This document shows positions 19,308 through 29,153 of a DNA stretch of 64,000 nt, piece by piece. Below the pieces are notes generated by a model. That model saw nothing but the letters and a program-made list of their open reading frames with translations. It did no database searches and was not told where the DNA came from. The first letter of the stretch is position 1. Each line of letters starts with the position of its first letter. The stretch is from NCBI RefSeq assembly GCF_002272895.1, contig NZ_MLAQ01000006.1:1-64000 (forward strand), in the 5' to 3' direction. This stretch comes from Helicobacter sp. 12S02232-10 (GTDB lineage: Bacteria > Campylobacterota > Campylobacteria > Campylobacterales > Helicobacteraceae). The translations under genes and the position numbers were made by a program.

Positions 19308-20690
19308 TCAAAATAACTTCGATGCCAATCGCGTAAAGAAATTGGCCACTTTATTGTTTTTAACATTATTTGTATCGTCAATTATATCTTTTTTTTGAAT
19401 TTTATGATCATTTTTTATAACTTCTTCTTTAAGATTTGTCAAATCTGCTCCTATAAAACTTCGTTGTTGGGAGTAAGGAAGATTTGGTTCTGTATTTACT
19501 TTGTCTTTTTTATAACGAATATTTTTCTCAGAATCTTTTTCGTAATTAGTATATTTTCCCGCACCATACCAAATAAGCCCAATTGCAACTGAGCTTGCAG
19601 GATCTTTAAGCTCTTCAAACAGACCGATTGTTTCAATGGGTTTGGCAATCCTGATGGGCATTCTTTGAAAAATCGCTCCAGCAATTTCTCGAATGCCTGT
19701 CATATTAATCATTCCTCCTGTGAGGACTACTCCAGCTCCAAGTTGATCTTTAAGACCGCTTCTTATAATGGATTTTGCTAAAATACTAAGAGTCTCTACA
19801 ACTCTTGAATGGATTACTTCTTGAGCGGTTTCAAGCAAAATAAAATGCTTTGTATCATCAGTTCCTATAGATGGGACTTCTATCCTTTGTGGATTTTCTT
19901 CTGCTGGAGTCAGATTGCCGTAATTAATCTTTACAGCTTCAGCAGCTGCGATATGCGTGTTTAATACCATTGCCAAATCGCTTGTGATATGATGAGAACC
20001 AACCCCTAAAAAATCATTATATTTCATTGAGTTGCCCTCATAGATCATCAATTCACAAGTGCTTCCGCCAATATCAATACAGGCTACCCCAAGTTCTTTT
20101 TCATCATCGCTTAAAACCGCAATAGAAGCTGCATATGCAGATAACACAACATTTTCTATTTCAACACCTGCAAGTCGCACGGATTTTTTAAGATTTTCTA
20201 AGCTTGTACGCTGGACGGTTACGATATGCACAAAGACTTCTAGTCTTGCTCCATTCATTCCCATCGGGTCTTCGATAAAATCTTGATCATCAAGCTTGAA
20301 TTTATAAGGAAGAACGTGAATAACTTCGTATTCAGAGGGAATTGAAGCGTTGTATAATGCGGTTTCTAAAACTCTTCCTATTTCCTTGATGCCAATCTCA
20401 CTGCTTGGAATATTGACTACACCTGAACTATTTACGCTTTTGGTATAGGCTCCTGAAATAGAAACAATGGCCTTATTGACATTATCGAGTCCAGCCATTC
20501 TTTTGGCATCGGCAATGGAGTTTTTGATCGCTCTGCTTGCAAGCTCAATATTGACAATTACCCCTTTTTTGATACCTTGAGATTTTTGCGTGCCGGTTCC
20601 GATGATTTGAGGAATGCCTTCTTTGACTTCAGCGATGATGGAGCAAATTTTGCTGGAACCTATATCCACTCCCAAAATTGTGTGACTCAA
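19308..20690 (-). CDS. ftsA: Cell division protein FtsA
   Basis: 460 residues, actin-like ATPase that anchors FtsZ to the membrane. The phosphate-1 motif is ILGVDIGSSKICSIIAEV; VACIDIGGSTCELMIY and VVLTGGMINMTGIREIA are the phosphate-2 and adenosine motifs. The C-terminal ANFFTRLASKLF is a short amphipathic helix expected of the membrane-targeting sequence, after a lysine- and asparagine-rich linker. The start codon is TTG (20690-20688) with GGAGG 5 nt upstream. Confidence 0.97.
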   Translation of the reverse strand: MSHTILGVDIGSSKICSIIAEVKEGIPQIIGTGTQKSQGIKKGVIVNIELASRAIKNSIADAKRMAGLDNVNKAIVSISGAYTKSVNSSGVVNIPSSEIGIKEIGRVLETALYNASIPSEYEVIHVLPYKFKLDDQDFIEDPMGMNGARLEVFVHIVTVQRTSLENLKKSVRLAGVEIENVVLSAYAASIAVLSDDEKELGVACIDIGGSTCELMIYEGNSMKYNDFLGVGSHHITSDLAMVLNTHIAAAEAVKINYGNLTPAEENPQRIEVPSIGTDDTKHFILLETAQEVIHSRVVETLSILAKSIIRSGLKDQLGAGVVLTGGMINMTGIREIAGAIFQRMPIRIAKPIETIGLFEELKDPASSVAIGLIWYGAGKYTNYEKDSEKNIRYKKDKVNTEPNLPYSQQRSFIGADLTNLKEEVIKNDHKIQKKDIIDDTNNVKNNKVANFFTRLASKLF

Positions 20691-20708
20691 ATTTGCCTCC
20701 TAATGTTT

Positions 20709-22157
20709 TTAATATCTTTTGATAGCGTATTTTTGTCTAAGATAATCAATGAGGGTTTGATCAAGATAATTAGTTTTTAGATTTTCTGTTGCATTAACCA
20801 TAAAACTTTCATCATTTTCTTGAAGCTTATTTTTAAAATTTTGTTGGTTTATCTTATACAAAACGGCTTTTTTGTTTATTATAGCAAAATTTGACTTTTT
20901 ATTACTATTAAAAATATGCGCCATCAGTTCAGCGACTTCTTTTTCATCTAATCCCTCTATTTTACCTTTGAAGTTTGGATAGACAAAACCAATATCTTTG
21001 CCTTTAAAGGTATCAAGCTTGTTCTGGGCTTCGATTTTTAAAAGTTGTATTTTTTTTAAGCTTTGAAGTTGGGTTAAAGCTTCAGATTTAGCCTCTTCAA
21101 AATCTTTCGGACGCGCATCTTTTTTGCCTGCAAGTTTGATGACAATATAGCCATCTTCATAGGGTTGTGGTTTTATAGTATCGTTAATTTTAGCTTTTTG
21201 AAGTTCTTGCATAATAATCGGAGAATATTGATGACTTGTATCTGAAAAAGTTTGATTTTTAACTTTTTGGGCTTCACCTTTTTTCAGCTTTAAATATTCT
21301 TTGAGTGCCTGAGCTTGAGCTTTTTGCATTTGGACGTCTTTTTGGATCTTTTTTCTTGCGGTTTGGATACTTTCAAGTTCGCCTTTATCATTGAGATAGA
21401 GGCTTTTGTTCTGATTGTAATATTCTTGGATTTCTTCAGGAGTAAAGGGTTGTGATTTTGAATCAATAAAGATGGATTGAATCTGAAATTCTGTAGGTTT
21501 TTGATACTTGGTTTTATTTTTTTCCCAGAATTCTTTGAGTTCTGTTGGAGAAATTTTTGGTTTGATGTTTTTTGCATCTAATATCAAGATTTCGATTTTA
21601 TCTTGGAGTTTGAGTCCAGAAGAAACTGCAGATAATTCTAACGGAGTGATCGTTTTAGGGAGCAAAGCAGTGATTTTTTGCAACAAAAGAGCATTTCTTA
21701 CATTTTCTTCAAAATCTGAAAGGCGATAATGATTTTCTTTCAAGGTATTTTTATATAGATTTTCATCAAAATGCCCATTATTTTGAAAGGCCTCATTTTG
21801 GGTGATTTCATCAATAACTTCAGAGTCTTCTACCCGCAGACCTAAATCAAGAGCGAAGTTTCTAAGTAGAGCTTGGTTGATCAGAAAATTGAGAGCAGAG
21901 TTTTCAAGCCCCATTGCTTTTGCTTGTTCTTCATTGAAATCTTGAAAAGCTTGAGCGTATGCTTCATAAAATCTATTATATTCTTGAGCAAGTTCTTGAC
22001 TAGAAATTTTGATTTGACCGACTTTTGCGACACTATCTCCTGAAATCGAAAAATTGTATTGACCCCATCCAATCATTCCTGCAGCTATAAATGCTATTGT
22101 GCTGATCCATATTGTGACAACAAGATATTTTTTATGTTTTTGCATCCACTCTATCAT
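20709..22157 (-). CDS. PpiD/SurA-like membrane-anchored periplasmic chaperone
   Basis: 482 residues. One N-terminal membrane helix (near residues 13-31, VVTIWISTIAFIAAGMIGWG) is followed by a SurA_N-type helical domain (SAKVGQ-like start KVGQIKISSQELAQEYNRFYE) and a central parvulin-like part with divergent sequence (PTEFQIQSIFID and DGYIVIKLAGKKDARPKDFEEAKSEA). This layout matches PpiD rather than SurA. It probably assists outer-membrane protein folding; whether the isomerase site is active is unclear. It heads the operon with ftsA and ftsZ, with a promoter at about 22220-22215. Confidence 0.8.
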   Translation of the reverse strand: MIEWMQKHKKYLVVTIWISTIAFIAAGMIGWGQYNFSISGDSVAKVGQIKISSQELAQEYNRFYEAYAQAFQDFNEEQAKAMGLENSALNFLINQALLRNFALDLGLRVEDSEVIDEITQNEAFQNNGHFDENLYKNTLKENHYRLSDFEENVRNALLLQKITALLPKTITPLELSAVSSGLKLQDKIEILILDAKNIKPKISPTELKEFWEKNKTKYQKPTEFQIQSIFIDSKSQPFTPEEIQEYYNQNKSLYLNDKGELESIQTARKKIQKDVQMQKAQAQALKEYLKLKKGEAQKVKNQTFSDTSHQYSPIIMQELQKAKINDTIKPQPYEDGYIVIKLAGKKDARPKDFEEAKSEALTQLQSLKKIQLLKIEAQNKLDTFKGKDIGFVYPNFKGKIEGLDEKEVAELMAHIFNSNKKSNFAIINKKAVLYKINQQNFKNKLQENDESFMVNATENLKTNYLDQTLIDYLRQKYAIKRY

Positions 22158-22214
22158 TGTTTGATAATTCCCTATATAATTTTTGCTTAAAGTTTAAAAA
22201 GATATCGTTAGAAC

Positions 22215-22220
22215 ATTATA
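22215..22220 (-). promoter_or_regulatory. Promoter -10 box for the ppiD-like/ftsA/ftsZ operon
   Basis: On the minus strand AATGGTATAATG contains a perfect TATAAT, 58 bp upstream of the ppiD-like start codon. A second minus-strand TATAAT lies at 22252-22247 inside the bioA operator candidate. Confidence 0.5.
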
Positions 22221-22230
22221 CCATTCTTAA

Positions 22231-22265
22231 AGCCATTACGCAGTGGATTATATTTAATAATGGCT
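22231..22265. promoter_or_regulatory. Operator-like inverted repeat around the bioA -10 box
   Basis: Arms AGCCATTA (22231-22238) and TAATGGCT (22258-22265) are perfect inverted copies separated by 19 bp. The spacer holds TATATT (22249-22254), a candidate bioA -10, overlapped on the other strand by TATAAT. An operator occluding both divergent promoters would fit. It does not match the BirA operator consensus. Confidence 0.4.
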
Positions 22266-22304
22266 AAAATTAGGCTTATTTAAAAGCGAAACTTAGGAGT
22301 TTTT

Positions 22305-23600
22305 ATGACTAGCAAAGAATTATTAGAATCAGATCTTAAAACTATTTGGCATCCTTGCACACAGATGAAAGACCACGAAAAACTTCCTTTAATCCCGATT
22401 AAGAGGGGTAAGGGAGTTTATTTATATGATTTTGATGGGAATGCGTATATTGATTGCGTGAGTAGCTGGTGGGTTAATTTATTTGGACACGGAAATGATT
22501 ATATTAATAGGAAGTTAAAAGAACAAACAGATATTCTTGAACACGTGATTTTTGCGGGATTTACCCACGAAGGGATTGTGCGTCTTTCAAATCGTTTGGT
22601 TGGACTGACTCCAAAGGGTTTGGAGAAATGTTTTTATGCTGATAACGGATCTTCGTGTGTTGAAGTGGCTTTAAAGATGAGTTATCACGCTCATTTATTG
22701 GATGGACAAAAACGAGTAAAATTTTTGTCCTTAACTAATTCTTATCACGGAGAGACCATTGGTGCGCTTTCAGTCGGAGCTGTGGAGCTTTATAAAAACA
22801 CTTACGGGGGGATTTTGATTCAATGCTTGCAAACGCCTGTTCCTAAAAATAATCAAGACATACCTGATGCTTTGAAGGCATTAGAGAGTATTTTAGAAGC
22901 CGAAGGTGAGAATATTGCTGCTTTTATTTTGGAACCTTTAATTCAATGTGCAGGGAATATGCATATGTATTCTGCAGAATATGTTTTAAAAGCTTCGAAA
23001 ATGTGTCAAGAACGAGGAATTTATGTCATTTTTGATGAAATTGCGGTTGGATTTGGCAGGAGCGGGAGTTTATTTGCTTATGAACAATGCGGGATAACTC
23101 CTGATTTTTTATGTCTTTCAAAGGGATTGAGTGGCGGATATATGCCTTTATCGGTTGTGATGACAAGTGATAAGGTTTATGAGAAATTTTATGCTCCTTA
23201 TGAAGAACATAAGGCATTTTTGCACTCTCACAGTTATACGGGAAATGCTTTGGCGTGTGCGTGTGCGAATGCGGTATTGGATATTTTTGAATCTGAAGAT
23301 GTTATTAAAAAAAATAAGGTTTTAAGTAGCTTCATTGTTTCAATGATGGATGACTTGAAAGAATTTGAATTCGTATCTGGTTTTCGTTATCAAGGGATGA
23401 TTTTTGCTTTTGACTTGATAGGTTTCGCCCCTGATAGAAGAGTGGGGCTTGAAGTGTTTGAAAAAGGATTGAAAAAAGGTCTTTTGCTCCGTCCTTTAGG
23501 CAATACGATTTATTTTATGCCTCCTTATGTAATCACTCAAGAAGAAATAAAATATGTTTTTGATTCTTTAAAGACTATCTTAAAACAAATCCAATATTAA
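22305..23600 (+). CDS. bioA: Adenosylmethionine-8-amino-7-oxononanoate aminotransferase
   Basis: 431 residues, PLP-dependent class III aminotransferase. It converts 7-keto-8-aminopelargonate to 7,8-diaminopelargonate in biotin synthesis. Visible motifs are [12 protein letters not shown] and [10 protein letters not shown] (BioA-specific substrate site), [16 protein letters not shown], the [11 protein letters not shown] metal/PLP loop and the PLP lysine in [22 protein letters not shown] lies about 5 nt before the ATG. The divergent ppiD-like gene and an inverted repeat in the shared promoter region suggest local control. Confidence 0.97.
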   Translation: MTSKELLESDLKTIWHPCTQMKDHEKLPLIPIKRGKGVYLYDFDGNAYIDCVSSWWVNLFGHGNDYINRKLKEQTDILEHVIFAGFTHEGIVRLSNRLVGLTPKGLEKCFYADNGSSCVEVALKMSYHAHLLDGQKRVKFLSLTNSYHGETIGALSVGAVELYKNTYGGILIQCLQTPVPKNNQDIPDALKALESILEAEGENIAAFILEPLIQCAGNMHMYSAEYVLKASKMCQERGIYVIFDEIAVGFGRSGSLFAYEQCGITPDFLCLSKGLSGGYMPLSVVMTSDKVYEKFYAPYEEHKAFLHSHSYTGNALACACANAVLDIFESEDVIKKNKVLSSFIVSMMDDLKEFEFVSGFRYQGMIFAFDLIGFAPDRRVGLEVFEKGLKKGLLLRPLGNTIYFMPPYVITQEEIKYVFDSLKTILKQIQY

Positions 23601-23636
23601 GTAAGAATTTTATAAAATTTCATAAACTCAAAATGA

Positions 23637-24368
<732 letters not shown>

Positions 24369-24404
24369 CACTTGGTATTTTATTTTTTAAAGAAAGGATT
24401 AAAA

Positions 24405-24620
24405 TTGAGAACTGAAGAAATTGTAGCAAAAGCACTCGAAAGAATAGGTAATGACAGATATATACTCTCAAACTTGGTATTTTCCCGAGTTAAGCAGTTG
24501 AGTGCAGGGGCAAAACCTTTAGTGGATATGGATTTAAAAAAAAATAAGCTTGCTGATATTGCAATGAGAGAGATTGCGGAGGGAAAAGTAGGCATTGATA
24601 GAATCGATGAACAAAATTAG
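24405..24620 (+). CDS. rpoZ: RNA polymerase omega subunit
   Basis: 71 residues from TTG 24405, chosen because AGGA (24395-24398) lies 6 nt upstream and the product then begins (M)RTEEIVAKALE like other Helicobacter omega proteins; a longer in-frame start at 24372 has no ribosome site. The omega core ALERIGNDRYILSNLVFSRVKQL and DIAMREIAEGKV is present. It binds beta' and, in many bacteria, contributes to a ppGpp site, which fits its place just before spoT. Confidence 0.93.
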   Translation: MRTEEIVAKALERIGNDRYILSNLVFSRVKQLSAGAKPLVDMDLKKNKLADIAMREIAEGKVGIDRIDEQN

Positions 24621-24639
24621 TTAAAAGGTCTATTTAAAC

Positions 24640-26784
24640 TTGGAATTTTTTGATACCTTAAAAAAAATTACCGATCCCCAAGAGGCAATCCAAACTCTAG
24701 GTACTTTGACGCAAATTACTTCAAAAGTTCATAATGCTTTGGATATTGCTACAAAATATCACGCCGGTCAAAAAAGAAAAAGTGGCGAACCTTATGTTGT
24801 CCATCCTATTTGTGTGGCGTGTATCGTTGCTTTTTATGGCGGGGATGAGGCAATGATTTGCTCAGCTTTGCTTCATGATGTAGTAGAAGATACGCTGTGC
24901 GATATTGACGTCATCAAGCGTGAATTTGGGAATGATGTAGCTATTTTGGTAGATGCGCTTACCAAGATTACTGAAATCAGAAAAGAAGAATTGGTGTCCA
25001 ATCATTCCAGTCAAAGATTGATTATTTCAGCTTTGTCATTTAGAAAAATGCTTGTTGCAGCAGTTAAAGATCCTAGGGCATTAGTGATAAAAATTAGCGA
25101 CAGACTTCATAATATGCTTACGCTTGAAGTGTTGCCCTATGAAAAACAAATTCGAATTTCAGAAGAAACTTTGGTTGTGTATGCTCCCGTAGCACATCGT
25201 TTGGGTATTTCATCAATTAAGAATGAACTTGAAGATAAAAGTTTTCATTATATTTTTCCCCAAGAATATGAAAAAATTCACAACTATCTGAAAGAAAACA
25301 GGCAATCTTTATCATTGAGACTGAATCATTTTATTGATAAACTTAATAAAATGATTTTAAATATGGGTTTTTCCGATTCTGATTTCCGTATAGAAAGCAG
25401 GGTAAAGCGACCTTATTCTATTTATTTAAAAATGCAAAGAAAAGGTGTAAGCGTTGATGAGATTCTAGATTTGCTTGCAGTCAGGATTATCGTCAAAAAT
25501 CCCATTGATTGCTATAAAGTTTTAGGAATCGTTCATTTGAATTTCAAGCCAATTGTATCAAGATTTAAAGATTATATTGCTTTGCCCAAGGAAAACGGCT
25601 ATCAAACTATCCATACAACTATTTTTGATGAGGCTTTAGTTTATGAAATTCAAATCCGTACTTTTGATATGCACAAAAGTGCAGAATATGGAATTGCTGC
25701 TCATTGGAAATATAAAACCGGCGGTATGATTCCAAGTTTAGAATGGTTGCATAATTTGCAATATCAAAATAACACGATCGAAGAGTTTTACGAACTTGCC
25801 AAAAATGACTTGTATCAGGAAGATATCGTTGTATTTTCACCCGATGGAGACACTTATGCACTTCCTGTAGGGGCAGTTGCCCTTGATTTTGCCTATGCAG
25901 TTCATAGCGAGCTTGGAGACAATGCCAAAGAAGCTTATGTCAATAATCAAAAAGTTTCTCTACTCCAGACGCTTAGAAGCGGGGATATCGTCAGGATTGT
26001 TTCTGGAGAACAGAGCGTGCCTAAATGCACTTGGGTTGATGCAGTGAAAACTTCTAGGGCAAAAAGTCATTTGAGATTGCAGCGTCAAAATCAGATTCGA
26101 GAGATTGAGAGAAAAAGTGCTGTTAATATTTTAGCCACGATTTTTGGGAAGAATCATAAGACCTTTGAGAGATATCTTTCTATAAAAGGCTTTGATAATT
26201 CCCTTTTTAAAGTCACCAAAGATATAGGATTCTTGCAAGATTTAAAAAATAAAATCAAACAAAGTTTTAATACTGAATCGAGTTTCTTTGCTAAGATCCG
26301 TATGAATCTGCTCAAGCTTAAAAAAATTGAACTGGAAAACTTTGTGATTTATACGAATCGAAATGTAAATGAAGTCTTATTTGATTATTGTTGCCATCCT
26401 AAATATGGAGATGAAATTTTAGCTATCATTACGGGTCAAAAAGCAGTGGTGCATCATAAGTTATGCGAAAAACTCAGTGAAGATATTGATTCTGGCATAC
26501 CAATGGTGTTTGTAGAATGGGCAAAGAAAATCAAAACCGCCTATAAAGTGATTGTTGCTTTAGAGGATAAAAAAGGTACGTTGGCGAATTTTTTAACTAC
26601 TTTGGCAAAAAATGGTTGCAATGTGATTGGGGTATCTTATTTGGGGTATAAAAGCCAATTTTCAACGCATTGTGAAATTTTATTTGAAGCAGATTTAAAA
26701 GATATTAAACCATTTAAAGAGTTAATGATGAGAAAATATAAGGTGATAGAATTTTCAAGCTTAAAAGACGCATATCAAAGTTGA
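24640..26784 (+). CDS. spoT: Bifunctional (p)ppGpp synthetase/hydrolase SpoT
   Basis: 714 residues, the single long RSH enzyme typical of Campylobacterota. The HD hydrolase domain (about 35-190) shows KRKSGEPYVVHP and ALLHDVVEDT; the synthetase domain (about 230-350) shows RVKRPYSIYLKM and ENGYQTIHTTIF; a TGS domain (about 395-455, DIVVFSPDGDTYALP) and a C-terminal ACT domain (KVIVALEDKKGTLANFLTTL) follow. It makes and removes the stringent-response alarmone. The start is TTG at 24640. It follows rpoZ by 19 bp. Confidence 0.96.
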   Translation: MEFFDTLKKITDPQEAIQTLGTLTQITSKVHNALDIATKYHAGQKRKSGEPYVVHPICVACIVAFYGGDEAMICSALLHDVVEDTLCDIDVIKREFGNDVAILVDALTKITEIRKEELVSNHSSQRLIISALSFRKMLVAAVKDPRALVIKISDRLHNMLTLEVLPYEKQIRISEETLVVYAPVAHRLGISSIKNELEDKSFHYIFPQEYEKIHNYLKENRQSLSLRLNHFIDKLNKMILNMGFSDSDFRIESRVKRPYSIYLKMQRKGVSVDEILDLLAVRIIVKNPIDCYKVLGIVHLNFKPIVSRFKDYIALPKENGYQTIHTTIFDEALVYEIQIRTFDMHKSAEYGIAAHWKYKTGGMIPSLEWLHNLQYQNNTIEEFYELAKNDLYQEDIVVFSPDGDTYALPVGAVALDFAYAVHSELGDNAKEAYVNNQKVSLLQTLRSGDIVRIVSGEQSVPKCTWVDAVKTSRAKSHLRLQRQNQIREIERKSAVNILATIFGKNHKTFERYLSIKGFDNSLFKVTKDIGFLQDLKNKIKQSFNTESSFFAKIRMNLLKLKKIELENFVIYTNRNVNEVLFDYCCHPKYGDEILAIITGQKAVVHHKLCEKLSEDIDSGIPMVFVEWAKKIKTAYKVIVALEDKKGTLANFLTTLAKNGCNVIGVSYLGYKSQFSTHCEILFEADLKDIKPFKELMMRKYKVIEFSSLKDAYQS

Positions 26785-26795
26785 GGAATTAAAGA

Positions 26796-28040
26796 ATGGA
26801 TAATCAAAATAATTTGAATCTTGAGCCTCAAATCGAACGAAAAATCCAAGATGCGATGGCTGAAATTAAACGAGGGGCGAGTGAATTTATCGGTTCAGAT
26901 TATATCGCTTCTTTGGTAGCAAGATATTATCTTAGTGCAGAGAGATTTGTTGTGAAAGCTGGGTTTGACCCAACTGCACCAGATTTGCATTTGGGGCATA
27001 CTGTTTTGATTCAAAAACTAGCAACTTTTCAAAAATATGGTGGAAATGTGAAGTTTTTGATTGGGGATTTTACTGCGACTATCGGTGATCCTAGTGGTAA
27101 AAGTGAGACTAGGAAGCAATTGAGTTCGCAAGAAGTTCTTGATAATGCCCAAACCTATAAAGAACAGGTTTTTAAAATATTAGATCCCAAATATACTGAA
27201 ATTTGTTTCAATTCCAAGTGGATCAATGAATTAGGCGTTGGAGGATTGGTAAATCTGACTTCTAAATTTTCGGTTGCAAGGATGCTTGAACGGGATGATT
27301 TTGAAAAACGCTATAAAGAAAATCGCCCCATTAGCATTATTGAGTTTATGTATCCACTTTTGCAAGGTTATGATTCGGTTGCTTTAAATTGTGATATTGA
27401 ACTTGGAGGCAATGACCAAAAATTCAATCTTCTTGTAGGCAGGACGCTTCAGAGGGCATACGGGCTCAATAAGGAGCAGTCTGTACTTACGGTTCCTTTG
27501 CTCGAGGGGCTGGATGGTGTAAATAAAATGAGCAAGAGTTTGGGAAATTATATAGGCGTTACAGAAAAACCTTATTCAATGTATGCTAAAATAATGAGCA
27601 TTTCCGATGATTTAATGTGGAAATATTATGATCTTTTAAGCGTTAAAACCATCAAGGAAATACAGGATTTAAAAAATGGCGTTCATAAGGGAGATCTCCA
27701 TCCTAAGGCTGTTAAAGAAGAGTTGGCTTTGGAAATCACAGCTAGGTATCACAGCTTAGACTCATCGTTGGAGGCTAAAAGGGAGTTTGATGGTGTTTTT
27801 CTTAAAGATGAATTGCCTGATGATATTCCTGAAATGGAATTTCAAAAAGGAATTTGGATCTGCGAACTTTTAAAGCTTGCAGATCTTTGTTCTTCTACTT
27901 CCCAAGCAAGAAGAGATATCAAGGGGGGAGGTCTCAAAATAAATAAACAAAAAATTATGGATGAAAATTATAAATTTGAATCAGGAGAATATGTTATACA
28001 AATAGGAAAAAGAAAATTTATTCGAGCCATTATCAAATGA
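26796..28040 (+). CDS. tyrS: Tyrosyl-tRNA synthetase
   Basis: 414 residues, class I synthetase of the TyrRS-Z length. The HIGH motif appears as HLGHT in DPTAPDLHLGHTVLIQ, the KMSKS motif in GVNKMSKSLGNYIG, and the C-terminal S4 domain in SSTSQARRDIKGGGLKINKQK. It charges tRNA-Tyr. It follows spoT by 11 bp, with TTGAGGAATT before the ATG. Confidence 0.98.
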   Translation: MDNQNNLNLEPQIERKIQDAMAEIKRGASEFIGSDYIASLVARYYLSAERFVVKAGFDPTAPDLHLGHTVLIQKLATFQKYGGNVKFLIGDFTATIGDPSGKSETRKQLSSQEVLDNAQTYKEQVFKILDPKYTEICFNSKWINELGVGGLVNLTSKFSVARMLERDDFEKRYKENRPISIIEFMYPLLQGYDSVALNCDIELGGNDQKFNLLVGRTLQRAYGLNKEQSVLTVPLLEGLDGVNKMSKSLGNYIGVTEKPYSMYAKIMSISDDLMWKYYDLLSVKTIKEIQDLKNGVHKGDLHPKAVKEELALEITARYHSLDSSLEAKREFDGVFLKDELPDDIPEMEFQKGIWICELLKLADLCSSTSQARRDIKGGGLKINKQKIMDENYKFESGEYVIQIGKRKFIRAIIK

Positions 28041-28057
28041 TTTAAGGAAAATAATCG

Positions 28058-29149
28058 ATGAATGTGAAGTTAAAACCATTAAAAATTGGGAAACATACTA
28101 TAAAATACCCCATATTTCAAGGAGGTATGGGTGTTGGTATCAGTTGGGATGAACTTGCCGGCAATGTTTCTAAGGAAGGAGCTTTAGGGATTATTAGTGC
28201 CGTTGGAACAGGATATTATAAAAAAATGCATTTTGTCGAAAAGATTGTTTCTTCCAAACCTTTTGAAGCAATTAATTTTTATTCCAAACAGGCTTTGAAT
28301 GAAATATTTAAAAATGCTAGAAAAATATGCGGTTCCAATCCTTTAGGAGCAAATATTTTATATGCCATTAATGAATATGGAAGGGTGGTGAGAGATGCTT
28401 GTGAAGCGGGTGCTAATATTATTGTTACAGGCGCTGGGTTACCCACAAATATGCCTGAATTCACAAAGAATTTTCCTGAAGTCGCTTTAGTACCTATCGT
28501 TTCTTCGGTAAAAGCTCTGCGTATTATTTGCAAGCGTTGGGAAGAAAGATACCAAAGACTTCCTGATGCAGTTATTGTGGAAGGTCCATTAAGTGGGGGG
28601 CATCAAGGTTTTAAATATGAAGATTGTTTTAAAGAAGAATTCCAATTGGAAAATCTTGTCCCTCAAATTGCTGATGAAATAAAAAAATGGGGCGATATAC
28701 CCGTGATTGCTGCTGGAGGGATTTGGGATAGGGCCGATATTAATAAGATGATTGCTTTAGGTGCAAGTGGTGTTCAGATGGGGACTAGATTTTTAGGAAC
28801 AAAAGAATGCGATGCTAAAGCTTATGCAGAGATTTTGCCTTCTGTAAAAAAAGAGGATATCAAGCTTATAAAATCCCCTGTAGGCTATCCTGCAAGGGCG
28901 ATCAACATCGGCGTTCTTCAAAGACTTCAAGAAGGCAATGCTCCAAAAGTTCGCTGTATCAGTAACTGCGTTTCTCCTTGCCACCGCGGGATTGAAGCTA
29001 AAGCCGTTGGGTATTGTATTGCCGATAGTTTAGGAAAGGGACATTTGGGGGATAAACTCGAAGGTCTTTATTTTAGTGGTGCAAACGGATATAGAATAGA
29101 AAAAATAATCACAGTAAAAGAACTTATTTACGAGCTGACACAGGAGTAA
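28058..29149 (+). CDS. Nitronate monooxygenase / 2-nitropropane dioxygenase family flavoprotein
   Basis: 363 residues, FMN-binding TIM barrel. The start PLKIGKHTIKYPIFQGGMGVGISWDELAG and the phosphate-binding segments GPLSGGHQGF and VIAAGGIWDRADINKMIALGASGVQMGTRF are the family signature. The C-terminal part has a cysteine cluster (VRCISNCVSPCHRG). Members oxidise nitronates; some resemble enoyl-ACP reductase FabK. The physiological substrate here is not evident. It lies between tyrS and the amidase gene, as in other Helicobacter. Confidence 0.88.
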   Translation: MNVKLKPLKIGKHTIKYPIFQGGMGVGISWDELAGNVSKEGALGIISAVGTGYYKKMHFVEKIVSSKPFEAINFYSKQALNEIFKNARKICGSNPLGANILYAINEYGRVVRDACEAGANIIVTGAGLPTNMPEFTKNFPEVALVPIVSSVKALRIICKRWEERYQRLPDAVIVEGPLSGGHQGFKYEDCFKEEFQLENLVPQIADEIKKWGDIPVIAAGGIWDRADINKMIALGASGVQMGTRFLGTKECDAKAYAEILPSVKKEDIKLIKSPVGYPARAINIGVLQRLQEGNAPKVRCISNCVSPCHRGIEAKAVGYCIADSLGKGHLGDKLEGLYFSGANGYRIEKIITVKELIYELTQE

Positions 29150-29153
29150 TCGT

